Source of the DNA: Heliocidaris tuberculata
Lineage: Eukaryota > Echinodermata > Echinoidea > Camarodonta > Echinometridae
NCBI GenBank assembly: GCA_025618425.1
Contig: CM046838.1
Coordinates: forward strand, 16,393,129 to 16,457,128
Length of the DNA stretch: 64,000 nucleotides
Direction of reading: 5' to 3'
Of the stretch, positions 12,757 through 25,899 are shown one piece after another. Made by a program: the position numbers and the translations under genes. Every line of letters starts with the position of its first letter. The first letter of the stretch is position 1. The notes beneath the pieces are model-generated. The model ran no database searches and was not told where the DNA came from. It was given only the letters and a program-made list of their open reading frames with translations.

Positions 12757-12781
12757 CCCCCCCCCCCCCCCCCCCCCCCCC
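12757..12781. repeat. Poly(C) tract
   Basis: 25 consecutive C on the plus strand. Other long C runs are at 22263-22289, 23334-23357, 33995-34013 and 58747-58760. Exact lengths in such tracts are prone to sequencing error. Confidence 0.95.
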
Positions 12782-13236
12782 GAGAAAAGAGTCATGACTT
12801 TCTCCCAAATATAGAAAATAGATGGAAAAGCAAAAATGAGCCATATTCTCACATAATGTTTGGCAAAAGTATATTTTTGATGTAAACATAAATAAACATT
12901 TTTGTACAAACAAATAATAGTGCTAAATTGTATGGTGAATAAGGACTTTCAGACTACTGAGGGAGATATTAAACAACATAGGCCCTAAAGTGAATACGAA
13001 ACTACTTAGTGTAATGAAATACCGACGGTTCAGGAGACTGACAGCTAGGCCATTCTATCACTTAATTCACTTTCAAAGTTCAAGGTTCAAAGTTAGAATT
13101 GGATGTCGCCGACGCATTTTGATAAAGAGTCTAAGAAATCCTTCAAGATTTGATTCCACATAAACCTCTCAAAAAAAGTTCGGAAAATTAGGTATGATCG
13201 ATTATATCTCTCTTGTCAGAGCACAATTGTCGCTAT

Positions 13237-13920
13237 GTTTAGTATGATGGTATCATTAGAAAGTGCGTTTATTCCTCTTTACAATGAGACCAATTTGGTA
13301 TAATTTTGCAGTCACGGAATGTGCAGTATATCAAAATAAGGGGCAAGGCCAAAATTGAAAAGTTGCAAAATACACTGCATTCTTCTATCTTTGAAGAGTT
13401 TTAGGACTGCTGTGTTTTCAGATGATATTCCATGAGCAGAATTACTTGCTGAAAAAACATGCATGAAGTCGAACAAACATGCAATCACTAAAACAATCAT
13501 ACCTTATCGCGAAAACAAACATGCATGAGAGTTCAAACAAACATGCAAGAAATACACTTTATTTAATTCATCTCTGAAAAAAAAAACAAGCACGATAGAA
13601 ACTTCAAGGCTTAAATTCATTTTTTCTCCATGTTTTGAAACTTGGATGGTTATTAATTTCATTTTCAGGATTCTCTAGAATTCGGCATGAATGGATGACC
13701 AATTTGGAACAATAGCCCCACAGACATTTACCAAAATTACACTCTTTACGTCAAAGAATAACAATATTCATAGCAATACAACTGCTTACCAGTGCATTTT
13801 GCAACTTTTCACTTTTGACCCTGACCCTTATTCTGATTTACTGCTCATTCCCTGACTGCAAAATCAAAACAAAAATGGCATTTTAAAGAAGAATATAAAC
13901 GCTTTCTACTGATACTAAAC
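13237..13920. repeat. Long-armed foldback element, 684 bp
   Basis: Left arm 13237-13379 and right arm 13790-13920 are inverted copies with scattered mismatches: GTTTAGTAT...AGTGCGTTTAT at the outer edge and GAAAAGTTGCAAAATACACT towards the centre, each with its complement in the right arm. No coding frame. Confidence 0.75.
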
Positions 13921-13965
13921 AAATCAGTTATCAATTTAAGACTGAAAATATGTGATTTCTTATAT

Positions 13966-14039
13966 GATCTCATTGAATTCGAATGTGTAATATTGTAGTA
14001 AGGATCTCATTGAATTCGAATGTGTAATATTGTAGTAAG
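13966..14039. repeat. Perfect 37-bp tandem duplication
   Basis: A 37-base unit starting GATCTCATTGAATTCGAATG occurs twice head to tail without a mismatch, pointing to a recent event. Confidence 0.95.
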
Positions 14040-14086
14040 GAGATACTTTTATTTGGACGTAATACATTTCTATATGTGATATTCCT

Positions 14087-14222
14087 CTCAGTTCCCTACT
14101 TCTATCCCTCTCAGTTCCCTACTTCTATCCCTCTCACTTACCTACTTCTGTCCCTCTTCATCCCCCCCCCCTCTTTCTCTCTCTTTCTCTCTCTATCTAT
14201 CTATCTTTCTATATATCTATCT

Positions 14223-14258
<36 letters not shown>
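14087..14258. repeat. 23-bp tandem repeat and CT-rich microsatellite
   Basis: Three units of CTCAGTTCCCTACTTCTATC type, then CT-rich low-complexity DNA with an embedded CTAT stretch. Confidence 0.9.
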
Positions 14259-14259
<1 letters not shown>

Positions 14260-15139
14260 ACCCATGCACTCATTTCTCTGTTTCGTTCTACACTACTTGA
14301 GTATTTAAGCATTTTATTGCTATATTTATCATTGTTATATTGTAATTGTTGTATTTGTGTTTGCTTATAGCCATAAAACAAACATGAAACATGCAACTGA
14401 AGAGCTTCAATTGATCAGCTTAAATTTCCAGAAAAGGCATTCTTATGGAAATACGGATGTCATAGACATTACAATTAAACACGAATTTTATCTCTAGATG
14501 TGTATAAGTTCTAAGAACTGGTATATTGTTACATCAAGGATTAAGGAAAACTGAATCACAATATACAGTTTTCAACATTATATCATTAGGGAAGGGAGAG
14601 AGGGGTGGTAGATAAAATAGAGAGGGGACGATAGATAGAAAGAGGGAGGGAGAGAAGAAAGAAGACCATTAATATAAATTAATCCTGAAATATAGATTTA
14701 TTCCGTCAAATAATGAATAATAACGCAAAGACAATGACAAGAATAAGATGAAAGTCAATCATGTCAATAATACATGCATAAACCGCAAATAGTGACTTTC
14801 AAAGGAAATCCAGATCGGTTCATCACATATATTTTGTTACTTTAGAACCCAATGACTGGCAGTTGATATATCTCTTCTGCCGCCACCTTTCGTCCTGTAT
14901 CGATATTAATACCAGACTTACCATCAGCCACTGCCCTACAGTAGATGTGTAATGCTGTACGCCATTGCCCACGGTAACACCCATCTGCAAATGCGAACAT
15001 ATACAAAATCATAACACACACTCTGTTCTACGCACACACTCACGGTTTTCCCTTCACTCACTTGCTTCTGGGTTTCCAGAATGCACATAAGCACACATAC
15101 ACACTCGCGCACGCAAAATGTACCCTCACTGGGATATCA

Positions 15140-15175
15140 CGTACACACACACACACACACACCCGCCCACACATA
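15140..15175. repeat. (CA)n microsatellite
   Basis: About ten CA units in a CA-rich neighbourhood. Confidence 0.9.
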
Positions 15176-15780
15176 CACAGACTATGCGTTCAGTGTGTGG
15201 ATGCATGTTATATTGGTAGGTTTTTCCTCATTATAATTATCTGGAGAAAGACAAGGCAGGGCAGCGCCGGTAAAGAAAATTTCTGCTAGTACCCTACCAG
15301 CGCCTTCATTGAACGTTGATGTAACACGGGGAAGCAGAGAAATGGGTAAAATCCATACATTTTCTATCAGAATAGTATCCTGAAGTCAATTACAACACAG
15401 TCACAGAAAAGGGGGCCTTGCTGTTTGCTAAAAAGACCAGACTTCCAGCACTGGGTGAAATCTTCATTTGAAAGGTAAGTATTTGCTTTCTTTATGAATT
15501 CCTGTCTCACTTCTCAATTAACCGGTAATATGTTGCTATGATAATTAACGCTGCATCTATTTTACTATAGCTTAGCTACCGTGATGTTGAGGTCATACAT
15601 ACACTTCACATAATAATTTCTGAACGATCAAATATCTCTATCGCCACACTTTTTGTTGACATATTTTATCATCTCGTTCAGATGAGAGAGGCATTTCGAA
15701 AGAGACGCCATTTTTATACATATCAGATGCTGATGAGTGGAAAAGTAATCGTGCAATTCTCATAGTCTCCAGTGGGGTCT

Positions 15781-15842
15781 TTTTTTCTTCTTCTTCTACC
15801 TTTTTTTTTTTTCTTCCTTTTTTTTTTTTTTTTTTTTTTTTT
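15781..15842. repeat. Poly(T)/TTC tract
   Basis: T-rich run with TTC units ending in more than 20 T. It could be the reversed poly(A) tail of a retroposed sequence, but no body was recognised. Confidence 0.85.
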
Positions 15843-18103
15843 ATAATGTTCAACACATCTAATATGTCATTATCAATATCGCAAGATTTAAATTATATAA
15901 AGCAGCGAGACTGGTACTGGGTAAGGCAATTTAACTTAATACCATGTCGTGTTGTTTTATCATTATTGATATGTGCATCCACCCTGTCATATTCAGGTCT
16001 ACATCTGCATCATTTCTTTCGATCATGACATCCTTATCATCATTATTTTGTAAAAATGAACCTTTTTTTTCCAAAATGTTCATATCAGTGGGCAGAACAT
16101 ACCAAGAAAATTGATGATTCAATTAACATTAATATAATCACTAGACAGGGATTGCAATACACGCCTTCTAGCAACGTGATACCAAATTGTGACCGAGCTT
16201 CCGTATTCGGCATACCTATCTTACAAATGTGCATGTAATTCTGGTTTGCCTTGAGTCAAAACATAATTACCCAAAAGCTGACATTTTAAGAAATAGGATT
16301 CATTGACATTTACAATCACTGGATGTTGTTCAATGCCTGATTATTACGTACTGAATACTATTTGTACCCTTATTAATTTTGTTGTTGCCGTTGTCGTTCG
16401 CAAAGATAAGCCTGAAATTATTTTGATGCTTGCAGGCAGTTTACACAACTCGCAGGGGGAAATGAAAGCTAATTTTACTTATTAGACTTCACACGTTGTA
16501 ATCAAGATTATATAATATGAGGGTTTGTGAGGTTTCTTCGAGCGATTGTCTTATTTTATTTGCCCAAATGTTTTCTGCAGTCAGCAAACCCCTTCATCAA
16601 CAGCTTCATAACATCATAGTCGACAAGCTCGTATGTTATCGTTGTGTTCCCCTTTCAATGTATCCTTCCTTTTGTCTACGTTATTCTCAGTATTGCTTCA
16701 TCCCGTGCATGCTTATTAGTTTGTTCTGTTTTTTATGAATAGATACACAATCAGCTAATCAATCAATCAACTATTCATTATAATTTTGAAACTGGTATTT
16801 GACAGACAACCATGTTTGATTTCCAACTTGTGTGAAGGTTTACTTTTCTCAGAAGCTCCTGTATTCTTGAACATTTATTCAGCGATCTTTTTAAAGAAAA
16901 TTTTATATAAACTCTTAAAATACCTTTGTCAGTTTCCGTTTGTGTTACTATTTTTTTTGACAATAAGGGGAGATATTGTCCAAACAGAAATGCATATAAC
17001 TGAAGTAAGGGAGATTCAGAAAATCTTAGTCCCGTTAATGTGTTTACGTCTGATGTGATGTCATTTGCAAACTGTAAACCACTTCATTCTTTCTGTATTT
17101 TCTGTACATTAATTTTCCATTTTTCCATACCTTCTGCTATATTGTTGGTAACGTGTTTTTACATTTCTTCATTTACTTAATATAGCTCGAGAAAATTCAC
17201 GTAGATTATTACCAGTATTGATCTAAGCTGGGAAAATTGTGTACAGGAATGGGCAAAGTTAAAAGAAGTAGAAACCCATGTCTAAGAAATGAGAAGAGGA
17301 ATATAAGAGTAAAAAATATCTGTGATAGCTTTTCCGCTTTCAAAATTTAATGATGATTTTCGGTATCGAAGTATTTATATATCTTTCAACGATGTTTGAA
17401 TCATCCTTGAAGTCACTGAAATGATAACAAACAAATCACGGGGTTTAAATTACAAAAACGTCTAACAGAGAAAAGTGGATTGCGAATTAATCATGTTGAT
17501 ATTCATGTGAATATTCGTAGGCAATGGTTCGTAGGCAGTAGATTTAGTTTTCTTTAGAAGAACGATATAAAGTTCTTCATATATATAACGTTCTTTAACC
17601 CATTGACTACGGGAAAAAGTTAGAAAATTCAGCAGTCAACGGATGAATTTGCAATTCATTCATCAATGCATCATTGTATAACCATGTAGTACTCTTAATC
17701 CATTGGACTGTGGATGTGGATTTCAAGACTCTGTTTATAGCAAGTCAAATATCGCAGTGATGACATCCAGGCGTCTTCTATGCAAATTTCATGTATGACT
17801 GTTGCTAGGCATGAGTAGACATTGTTTGCCCAAGGATCCCATCAGTCAAACGCCCTTGAGCCTCCCTTATTCATGCGTCACCCAATACAGAGCGCTTCTC
17901 CCTCTCTTCTTTGTCTCTCTTTCATCTCTTTCTCTCTAACTCTCTCACTCGCTTTGTATCTCCCTCTCCTCTTTGTCTGTCCCTCTTGCGTTTTTTTTTT
18001 CTCTCTCACTTTATCTCTCTGCGTATTCGCGTTGTCCAATCCTGCAAATATTTTTACTCGTACCAACACTCTCTTTTTCTTAAGTAAGTCAGTACAGAGA
18101 GTA

Positions 18104-18249
<146 letters not shown>

Positions 18250-18485
18250 AGAGAATGATGGTACAGAATGAAGCAGGTCACTCGGTGTATTTACAAGCTT
18301 TCGGCTCCTGGCCTTCTTCAAGTTTATTTGTTAAATCAAACAGAATGAAACAAATAATAATAATAAGCAACTTAACAAAACTAAAGACAACAAAACAGAA
18401 CTATCATAAAGCTGGCAACATAAATCAACAGGAGTAATTATAAGTGAAATTGAAAAGATGTTACTCGCCAAAACAAAACTAAAGA

Positions 18486-18671
<186 letters not shown>

Positions 18672-18711
18672 ATTGTAAGGAAATAACATTATACATTTCC
18701 GGCGGAGACAT

Positions 18712-18912
18712 TTTTTCAACCTTTGCAAAAATTTCAAAAAGGGAGGACAGCTCTGGGGAACTTTGATTACGCAACCATTATTCTCTCATTTCCTTTCAAA
18801 TTGTATGTATAAATATTTTTTTTTTCAACCTTTGCAAAAATTTCAAAAAGGGAGGACAGCTCTGGTGACCTTTGATGACGCAACCATTATTCTCTCATTT
18901 TCTCTCAAATTG

Positions 18913-18926
<14 letters not shown>
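18712..18926. repeat. 109-bp tandem duplication next to TA tracts
   Basis: Two copies, from TTCAACCTTTGCAAAAATTT through GGGAGGACAGCTCTGG to CAAATTGTATRTATAAATA, differing at a few positions. TA tracts lie on both sides. Confidence 0.9.
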
Positions 18927-18952
<26 letters not shown>

Positions 18953-19049
18953 GTGAGAAATCAATTGAATTGAATGAGAGAAATAATTTGCGTAGCTAAA
19001 TTCATTGTTCCTCCTTACTGACTTCCTTTTTGTGGAAATAACTGCAGGG

Positions 19050-19050
<1 letters not shown>

Positions 19051-19105
<55 letters not shown>

Positions 19106-19123
19106 GAGAGAGAGAGAGAGAGA
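19051..19123. repeat. (TA)n followed by (AG)n
   Basis: About 25 TA units then about 11 AG units. Confidence 0.95.
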
Positions 19124-19166
19124 TGATAGATGATAGTAAATAAGCTTAAAAGAAAAGGAATGAAAA

Positions 19167-19226
19167 GTCGACGAGATCGCAAAATTCACTGTAACCGGTT
19201 GCAGTGAATTTTGCAATCTCGTCGAC
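19167..19226. repeat. 60-bp near-perfect palindrome, no spacer
   Basis: Arms begin and end with GTCGAC and meet at ACCGGT; 28 of 30 base pairs match. Left arm GTCGACGAGATCGCAAAATT..., right arm ...AATTTTGCAATCTCGTCGAC. Confidence 0.97.
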
Positions 19227-19249
19227 TATTTGCATATATATTTTCCTGT

Positions 19250-19312
19250 CTGCACATTCACATATTCCATTCACACATTAACATATTCCATGCACACATC
19301 CACATATTCCAA
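19250..19312. repeat. Short imperfect tandem repeat
   Basis: Three or four units of CACATATTCCATTCACACAT type, about 20-26 bases each. Confidence 0.7.
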
Positions 19313-22262
19313 TTTCGCGATTAATATTTTTTACCATAGACCATAAATACCTATCGGTCTGACAAACAAATGTTTCATCGTTCACTTGCGCATGTCAAAC
19401 TGAGGGAAGCGAAGTGCTATATCTTGTGAATAGACCATCTGTGAACCGTTGGCAATTTAATGATTAGTGTGTGCCCACAGCAGTATTAATAACTCATATT
19501 TCCTTATTCATGTAGGCTGACCATACGATTTCGATTTGTCTTCTTAGAAATACCACCTACAGTTTCTTTGAGGATACTGCTCAAGAATATTCTGTTACCA
19601 AATTGTTCATAATTATAGTGAAATTATGGTAGCATCCCATAAGTGGCGTTTCCAGGCATTGATAAACAGGGGGATGAAGCCTTTTTGTACGGGGAGGTGG
19701 CGGTGCTGAAAGGTTCCGTAGGTTGGACATGGTAGACCCAATGCTATTGTGTTGGTTTTTTTCTCGTCCTTTAAACTGGAGGGGTACGCCGGCTACAACC
19801 TATGTTGGATATCCCACGTTCATCCCCCCCCCCTTCTTTTCTCTCTCCCTCTCTCTCTCCCTCTCTTTCTCTATCTGTTTCTCTCTTTGGATGTTCGCAA
19901 TATCTTTTGTTTGAATTACATAGGCAATGGTTCTCATACATTCCATGACGGAACTCAGGGTAAGATTCGTATCCTCCATTTTTTTTGATACATGATATGG
20001 CTCATTGCAAGTAGGCTGTAAGCAAAAAGGACTGTTTGGAACATAAAGCTTCCTGCCACTGCATCGTAAAGCCCTTACAATTCAAATTGTTTCAAGTAGA
20101 CCTTTTAAAGAGTTTATAAATCAGTGGTAAATAACCATTTTAGATATTTTCGAATCAGTCAGCTATTTTCATTATTTTTAAACAGGTATTCATATTTGAG
20201 TACCAAGAAACGAAGGAATTATGTAACATAATTCCAACGCATGTAGAATCTAAACCCCTGACTTCATTTCTTGAAAGACACACTAAAAATGTATTTTTAG
20301 AATATATTTTCTTTACATATATCTTAGCTCACTATAAAATGATACCAGTTCGATGTTGTAATTTTAAGCGTTTTTATACCAGTGAATGTAACAAACGGAT
20401 TAAAATAATGATTTTGGGGTGTTGAAAATTGTGGATACTAACCGAATTTCAGAACTATTGCCTTTATGAAATTGCTTTTAAAAAAGTATCGAACTTTATA
20501 TTAGCAAATGGGGTTTGTATCAGTGACATCCACATAAGAATATATATAAAATAATGACTATTATAACTCAAGGAAGCACGAGTGACTCATGCTGACTGAA
20601 CTCTACTAATTAGTAGCCTACTATTGTGATATATGAGCATGATGAGGTTGGTAGATGTGTTGTTATATTTTTGAATTTTCTTAGTTTCATTGGTTCCCAG
20701 CATATTCCCTATAGATAAGTACCCTTTTACTGGTGTTCAGGCATTGTACATGTACTATCACTTGAAAGCTATGTGTCTGATTTGTGTTTCTTACGTAAAT
20801 GTTCATAATTATCATGATAAAGGTAACAACAATGAACAAAGTTTTTTTTACTCATTAGCGTACATTGTCAGCTTTGACATGACATGATTAATACGTACAA
20901 GAGGACAAATGCGAGACTCGAAAGCCACTTGTTATTTTTTGTAATGCCGTTTGAAAGAAAAATCTTCAAACCCTGCTTCGAGTGCTTTTACCATTTCACA
21001 TGTCATGTACAATATTCGAATTGTTCATTTGCCATGTTTACGCTTGTTAAAATTGGGTTCAAATTAATAGGTCAGTTTTTTCATGATATCTTTTTCATTT
21101 TATCAGACTCTAAAACACAACTGAAGAAGAGCACTGTGTGTTTTTGCCCATTTCAAACGTAGACTTGTGAATCATAGTGTATATCCAGATACAGGCCTAG
21201 CCTCCTGAGAGTTCCCATGTGTAGAGCTCTCCGCATCTTTGGTAGAAAGCAGATCAGCCACCGCGCGCCATTATACAACAAAGACCTGTATGTGGCATGC
21301 ACGCACTCTCTTTATCTAAAATGGCGGTCTGCATTGTGCCGTGTCATGAGCGAATCGTACACACGTCAGCTAGACATGCAGTGCTTTATTGTAGCATGGC
21401 ATTAAATGAACATTCCCTCTCTACATTCATTAGCCATTTCAAACAGTCGATATATGAGTAATATTGAAGAGAATAGGTAGATATACATGATATAGGTGCT
21501 GTTGTATGATTCTCTATATTCCCCCACCCCCCCCCCCCTATTTCTTGGCTCAAGAAAACTTGGTTTACTCATCAATATCTACAATCATGCAAGAGGCTTG
21601 TGATAAAGAATCGGCTTAGCGAACTAATCAAATGTTATCAAACCACATGTATACTCGTATAAGCACAGCCACTATTCTCGATGTGTGTAATCTTGATGAG
21701 ATATGTTTTTACAGAATATTTGAATCTTTAATCAGGTGGAAAACGGATTTGTTTCAACAATGTACGTCGTAGCTATGTATTTTAGACTTAACAGTTGCCA
21801 TGGGAATTGACAGCAGGGGATGCTTTAGCTTTTACAGTCCAATTAAGCGACGGAAAATATACCACCATCACTAGAATAGCAAAATATCCATATAGACAAA
21901 TGATTATCTCGATGAAGGGAAAGCTTTTGATGACGTAAATTTTACATCGATGAAAAAAGAACAACATAAAGAACAATATACATAAAGAAAAAATCTCATT
22001 ATACAATATACGACTCCGTTTTAACAAAGTACCCTGCAAAAGCATTTAAGCATTAGACAGTGGTGGGCTACTTGATTTCTTTTTCAGCAAAATAAACAGA
22101 AATTTCATCATTCAAATCATTATGCTTCTGCGTATGTAATTGGCTTAATTAATTTGGTACCCGTGAAAGTATAGTTTGTAAAAAATTATAATTGGAAACC
22201 ATTCCTGGGATTCAATGTCTCGCACAGCAGCATTCATCTCGTGCATAATTAAGCTCTGGCTA

Positions 22263-22289
22263 CCCCCCCCCCCCCCCCCCCCCCCCCCC
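22263..22289. repeat. Poly(C) tract
   Basis: 27 consecutive C. Confidence 0.95.
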
Positions 22290-23333
22290 TTCCCATTTCC
22301 ACCCTGCTTCTCTCACAATGCAAACAATGTCGTAGCTGTATCCACTTAGCGAAATTAAAGTTATCACATTTAATGGTCTAGTAGCTTTGCTCTCCCAATA
22401 AAAAGCTGTTCTCACTCACCCTTGTTTCTTTTGAGCAAATAAAATGTTAAGCATGTATTGCAGTCTCTTGACGGGACAGCCCTTCTCACATGGCATTTGG
22501 AGAAGTAGAATCAGGCCGTACCATACATTTTCCAAGCAGTGGGAACGGTTGTGTAGTATGCGCGCTTCATGCTGAATAGTATATTCTCTAAGAACATTAA
22601 CAATGTTACTGTGAGTTTCAACAATAGACATAGGTCCAATTCGCCTTTAAAAATGAGGTCCCTGAGTCCATATTCTTGACCATGTTGCTGTTACGATAAT
22701 GAACTAAAATTTTTGTACGAGTATTTTGTTCATTGTAAAGAGATGGGTTTTTCAAGAGGTAGGGGTTCGGAGAATTAGAAGTAAACTAATTGGAAAATAT
22801 AATGAAAAGTCTATGTAATGTAACAAGGTAGATAAGGTTTATATACATGGAGATGAGAAGAACGGTTGTGTGAACCTTACTAGATTGTTAGCAAGTCATT
22901 AAATGGCATGGTGGGGTGAGGGGAATGGTCTTACAAGGAGATGAAATGCGAGAGATCAAGGACACCGACTTTGGGAGGGTGTGGTAGGGTCGTATCATCT
23001 TCTTTCCACGTTCCTTTTCCCCCTACTTTTCTTCTTCTGTCTCTCCTCCTGTTTTCGCTATTGAACTGGGGGTACGTGCGTCGTGCCCCCGAGCCCCACG
23101 TCGCTATGCGACTGATTGCTAGGGTACTAATAATCAAAAGATCTGCTTCACTGATTGGCCTTCAATGCCCTTGTAATATCTGATGAGCAATTATTGTGAG
23201 CAGAACAATGAGAAACAGACGCTCAGCACCAATTGGGCGTTTGCCTGCGACTGAAACTAGAAACCGAGACTTGCAATTATTAAATTTCTTACAGTGTACA
23301 AATATTCATATTTTATTCATTTGTGTTTGAGCA

Positions 23334-23357
23334 CCCCCCCCCCCCCCCCCCCCCCCC
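23334..23357. repeat. Poly(C) tract
   Basis: 24 consecutive C. Confidence 0.95.
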
Positions 23358-24534
23358 ATTGTATCTAATGCTATGTCGTTTCGGTTTTAAGAAAAATCAA
23401 CACCTGTCGAGCTAAAGCAATACTGTAAGCGGATGCTGGTATTTTATACATGTGAAGAAACAGAAAATGACGATTTAATTGTGCTTGATGCCTTACACTC
23501 ATGTCCACTCTGAAATTTTATCCTCACCCTTATCACTCAAATTTGAAGCAGGATTGATAACTAGTAGATATGGTAAATCAGTAAATCCTTTTTACGTTAT
23601 AAATGATAGTCTACAGCGAATTTGACATTTTCAGATTGGCTCAAAATTAATGTTTCAGTCGTTTATGATAATAAAACTACAAATAAACAAATACAAATTC
23701 ATCAGCGACAATATATTTCAAATTCTACATGTACCGGTATTATCTTCTTATGTGGACCCAGAATGTGTGAAAACATATGTGTGTTATCTTTTCCACGATA
23801 TCGGCCATTAGCCTGACGATCTATTCCTTCTCTCTATCGATACTGTCTTATCATTTCTGGCATGTCTTTGATTTTCCCTTTCACCACAATTCAATTTTTA
23901 TTGCTTTCCTTTAAAAGTTTAATTTCTTTCTTGTTTTCTCCTTGTTTAATGTAAGCAAAAAACGCCCTATTTCATTAATTATGAATACACTGTATTTTCT
24001 CAAAGCTATTACTATCAGGCCAAAAGCGAATGAGGTTATTATAGTTAGTCGCCCTCTCTTCGTGTTACGTAATACCTGTTCTAATTGCCCTTTCGGGAAC
24101 ATTTAGCTTGTTTGTCATAAACAAAGGTCTGAGAAAAGTCTTAGAAACAATACAGACTTAATAGTCATTCTTGGTTAGGCTCTTCAAAGCCATAGACTTA
24201 TTCATGTTTGAACAGGTAAAGTTTTAGGATGGCGAAGTAAATCGGTTTTCTATTATATTGTTCTTCTCATTTTTGTAGAGCTCATTTGCATTATTCCGCT
24301 TTATTGTATTATTTCCAAATAATGGTGATGGTAGTCGATAAGGTCGCAATGCATTATGTACTCACACTTTGATTGAAACACGCCTCACTGTTGATTTAAT
24401 GCTTCTGGTTATGAATATAGATCAAACACAGATTATATTCGTGATATATTCCTGCATATCAAAATATGTAGATATCAAGGTCCAATCTCCTATAGAGAAA
24501 GACTTGATATGCATGGTTAAGGGGAGGGGGTGCT

Positions 24535-24880
24535 CGTTTTTCCGAAGGTTCATAATTCCGAAACACAAATTTCCCATAGCAGGGGATTCATAATTCCAAA
24601 CATTTGATGCATTACTCCGAAGGTTCGTTATTCCGAAGGTTCGTAATTCCGAAAATGAAATAGGGTTCGTAATTCCGAAAATTAAAAAGAGTTCATCTTT
24701 CCGAATGTTCGTAATTCCGAAAATGCAATAGAGCCCTACATAACTTGTCGCAATTACGAACCTTCTTAAATATGAACCCTATTTTATTTTCGGAAATACG
24801 AACCGCCGGAATAACCAACCTTCGGAAATACGAACATTCGGAAAACGAACCTTCGGAATTATGAACCTTCGGAAAAACGA
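24535..24880. repeat. Foldback array of the word TTCGTAATTCCGAA
   Basis: The motif TTCCGAAGGTTCGTAATTCC and close variants repeats about eight times in direct orientation (24540-24720), then as its complement (CGGAAATACGAACATTCGG, CCTTCGGAATTATGAACC) from about 24762 to 24872. The motif is itself partly palindromic. No coding sense. Confidence 0.9.
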
Positions 24881-25155
24881 CGTGTAACCGACTAGGGGAA
24901 AGGGAAATAATGTGGGTAGATTGTAGTTTTTTTCTTTCTTTCTTTTATTTATTTATTTATTTTTTCTATTACAGGAGGGGGTCTTGAATGCTTTATGAAA
25001 TAGTATTCCAATTGTAGCAAATATTCCATTTTTTATAACATTCATGGCGTAAGAGGCATAGGCCTGTTACGTATTTATTTATTTACTAATCTATTTACAA
25101 TTTCACATATGTACGTTGCATCCCTAGAGATTCGATCATACACTGTATACATTTC

Positions 25156-25218
25156 ATCTCTCTCTATCTCTCTCTTTCTTTCTTTTTCTCTCTTTCTCTC
25201 TCTTTCTCTTTACCTCTC
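25156..25218. repeat. CT-rich low-complexity tract
   Basis: Imperfect CTCTTT/CTCT run. Confidence 0.85.
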
Positions 25219-25697
25219 CGACCTCTCTGTATATCCCCAATGAGCATTTTACCAACTCTCTTTCAGTTATAACTAATATAAGCCTAATTCATAGCATGCT
25301 GTACATGTCTCAAACACAACCAGGAACAATGTTTCTTCAATCATTATTTTGCATTATCCAAAATGAATTCACTTAATGACCTGCTGTGTATATATAGATT
25401 TATTTATTCATTTAAATCATATCCTAAACGGTGGCCTAAATATTGAGCAAATACAATGGTTATCACACATTATTTTATTACCCGTTATTGAAGTAATAAA
25501 TTATGACTTGAATGAAACAATTTTTAGCAGTCTACATTTTTCTTGCTATTTTTTCTTACCTTTGTAAAGATGTATACATAGGTTTGTTTTTTTTCTCTCC
25601 TTCTTTTTGTTAAAAGGGCATTTACGTTGATTTTATCATCATAATGCAGCGTACGAACTGTCGATTTTAATTGTATTATTCCATTTTCTTTGTTTCT

Positions 25698-25719
25698 TTC
25701 GTTTGTTTTATTCGTACAG
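25698..25719 (+). promoter_or_regulatory. 3' splice acceptor before the G-gamma coding exon
   Basis: A pyrimidine-rich stretch ending TTTTATTCGTACAG (AG 25718-25719) leads into a GC-richer 180-base leader ending at the ATG. This predicts an unseen upstream non-coding exon. Confidence 0.55.
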
Positions 25720-25899
25720 ACGACCCACTAAGCATCTGAAGGCTGTGGTTGCCGTGTGCGCGCCACTCCTTGTCCATACGACGTGATAGCCACACATCAA
25801 CCAATCAGCTGAGAGGATTGTAGATCATCTAGCCGCGCGTACGTCAGGACGAGAAGTGCAAGCAGTTACCGAGGGGCGCCGTAGGACCAACTCGGCACG

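Noticed and set aside
19631..19840. AAGTGGCGTTTCCAGGCATT resembling a hAT-type end
   Set aside because: No matching opposite end or flanking duplication could be found.
21217..21405. 62-codon frame with basic residues
   Set aside because: No homology recognised and no splice or promoter context.
24535..24880. CRISPR-like array impression from regularly repeated words
   Set aside because: Animal nuclear DNA, no unique spacers of constant length, and words occur in both orientations; it is a foldback repeat.
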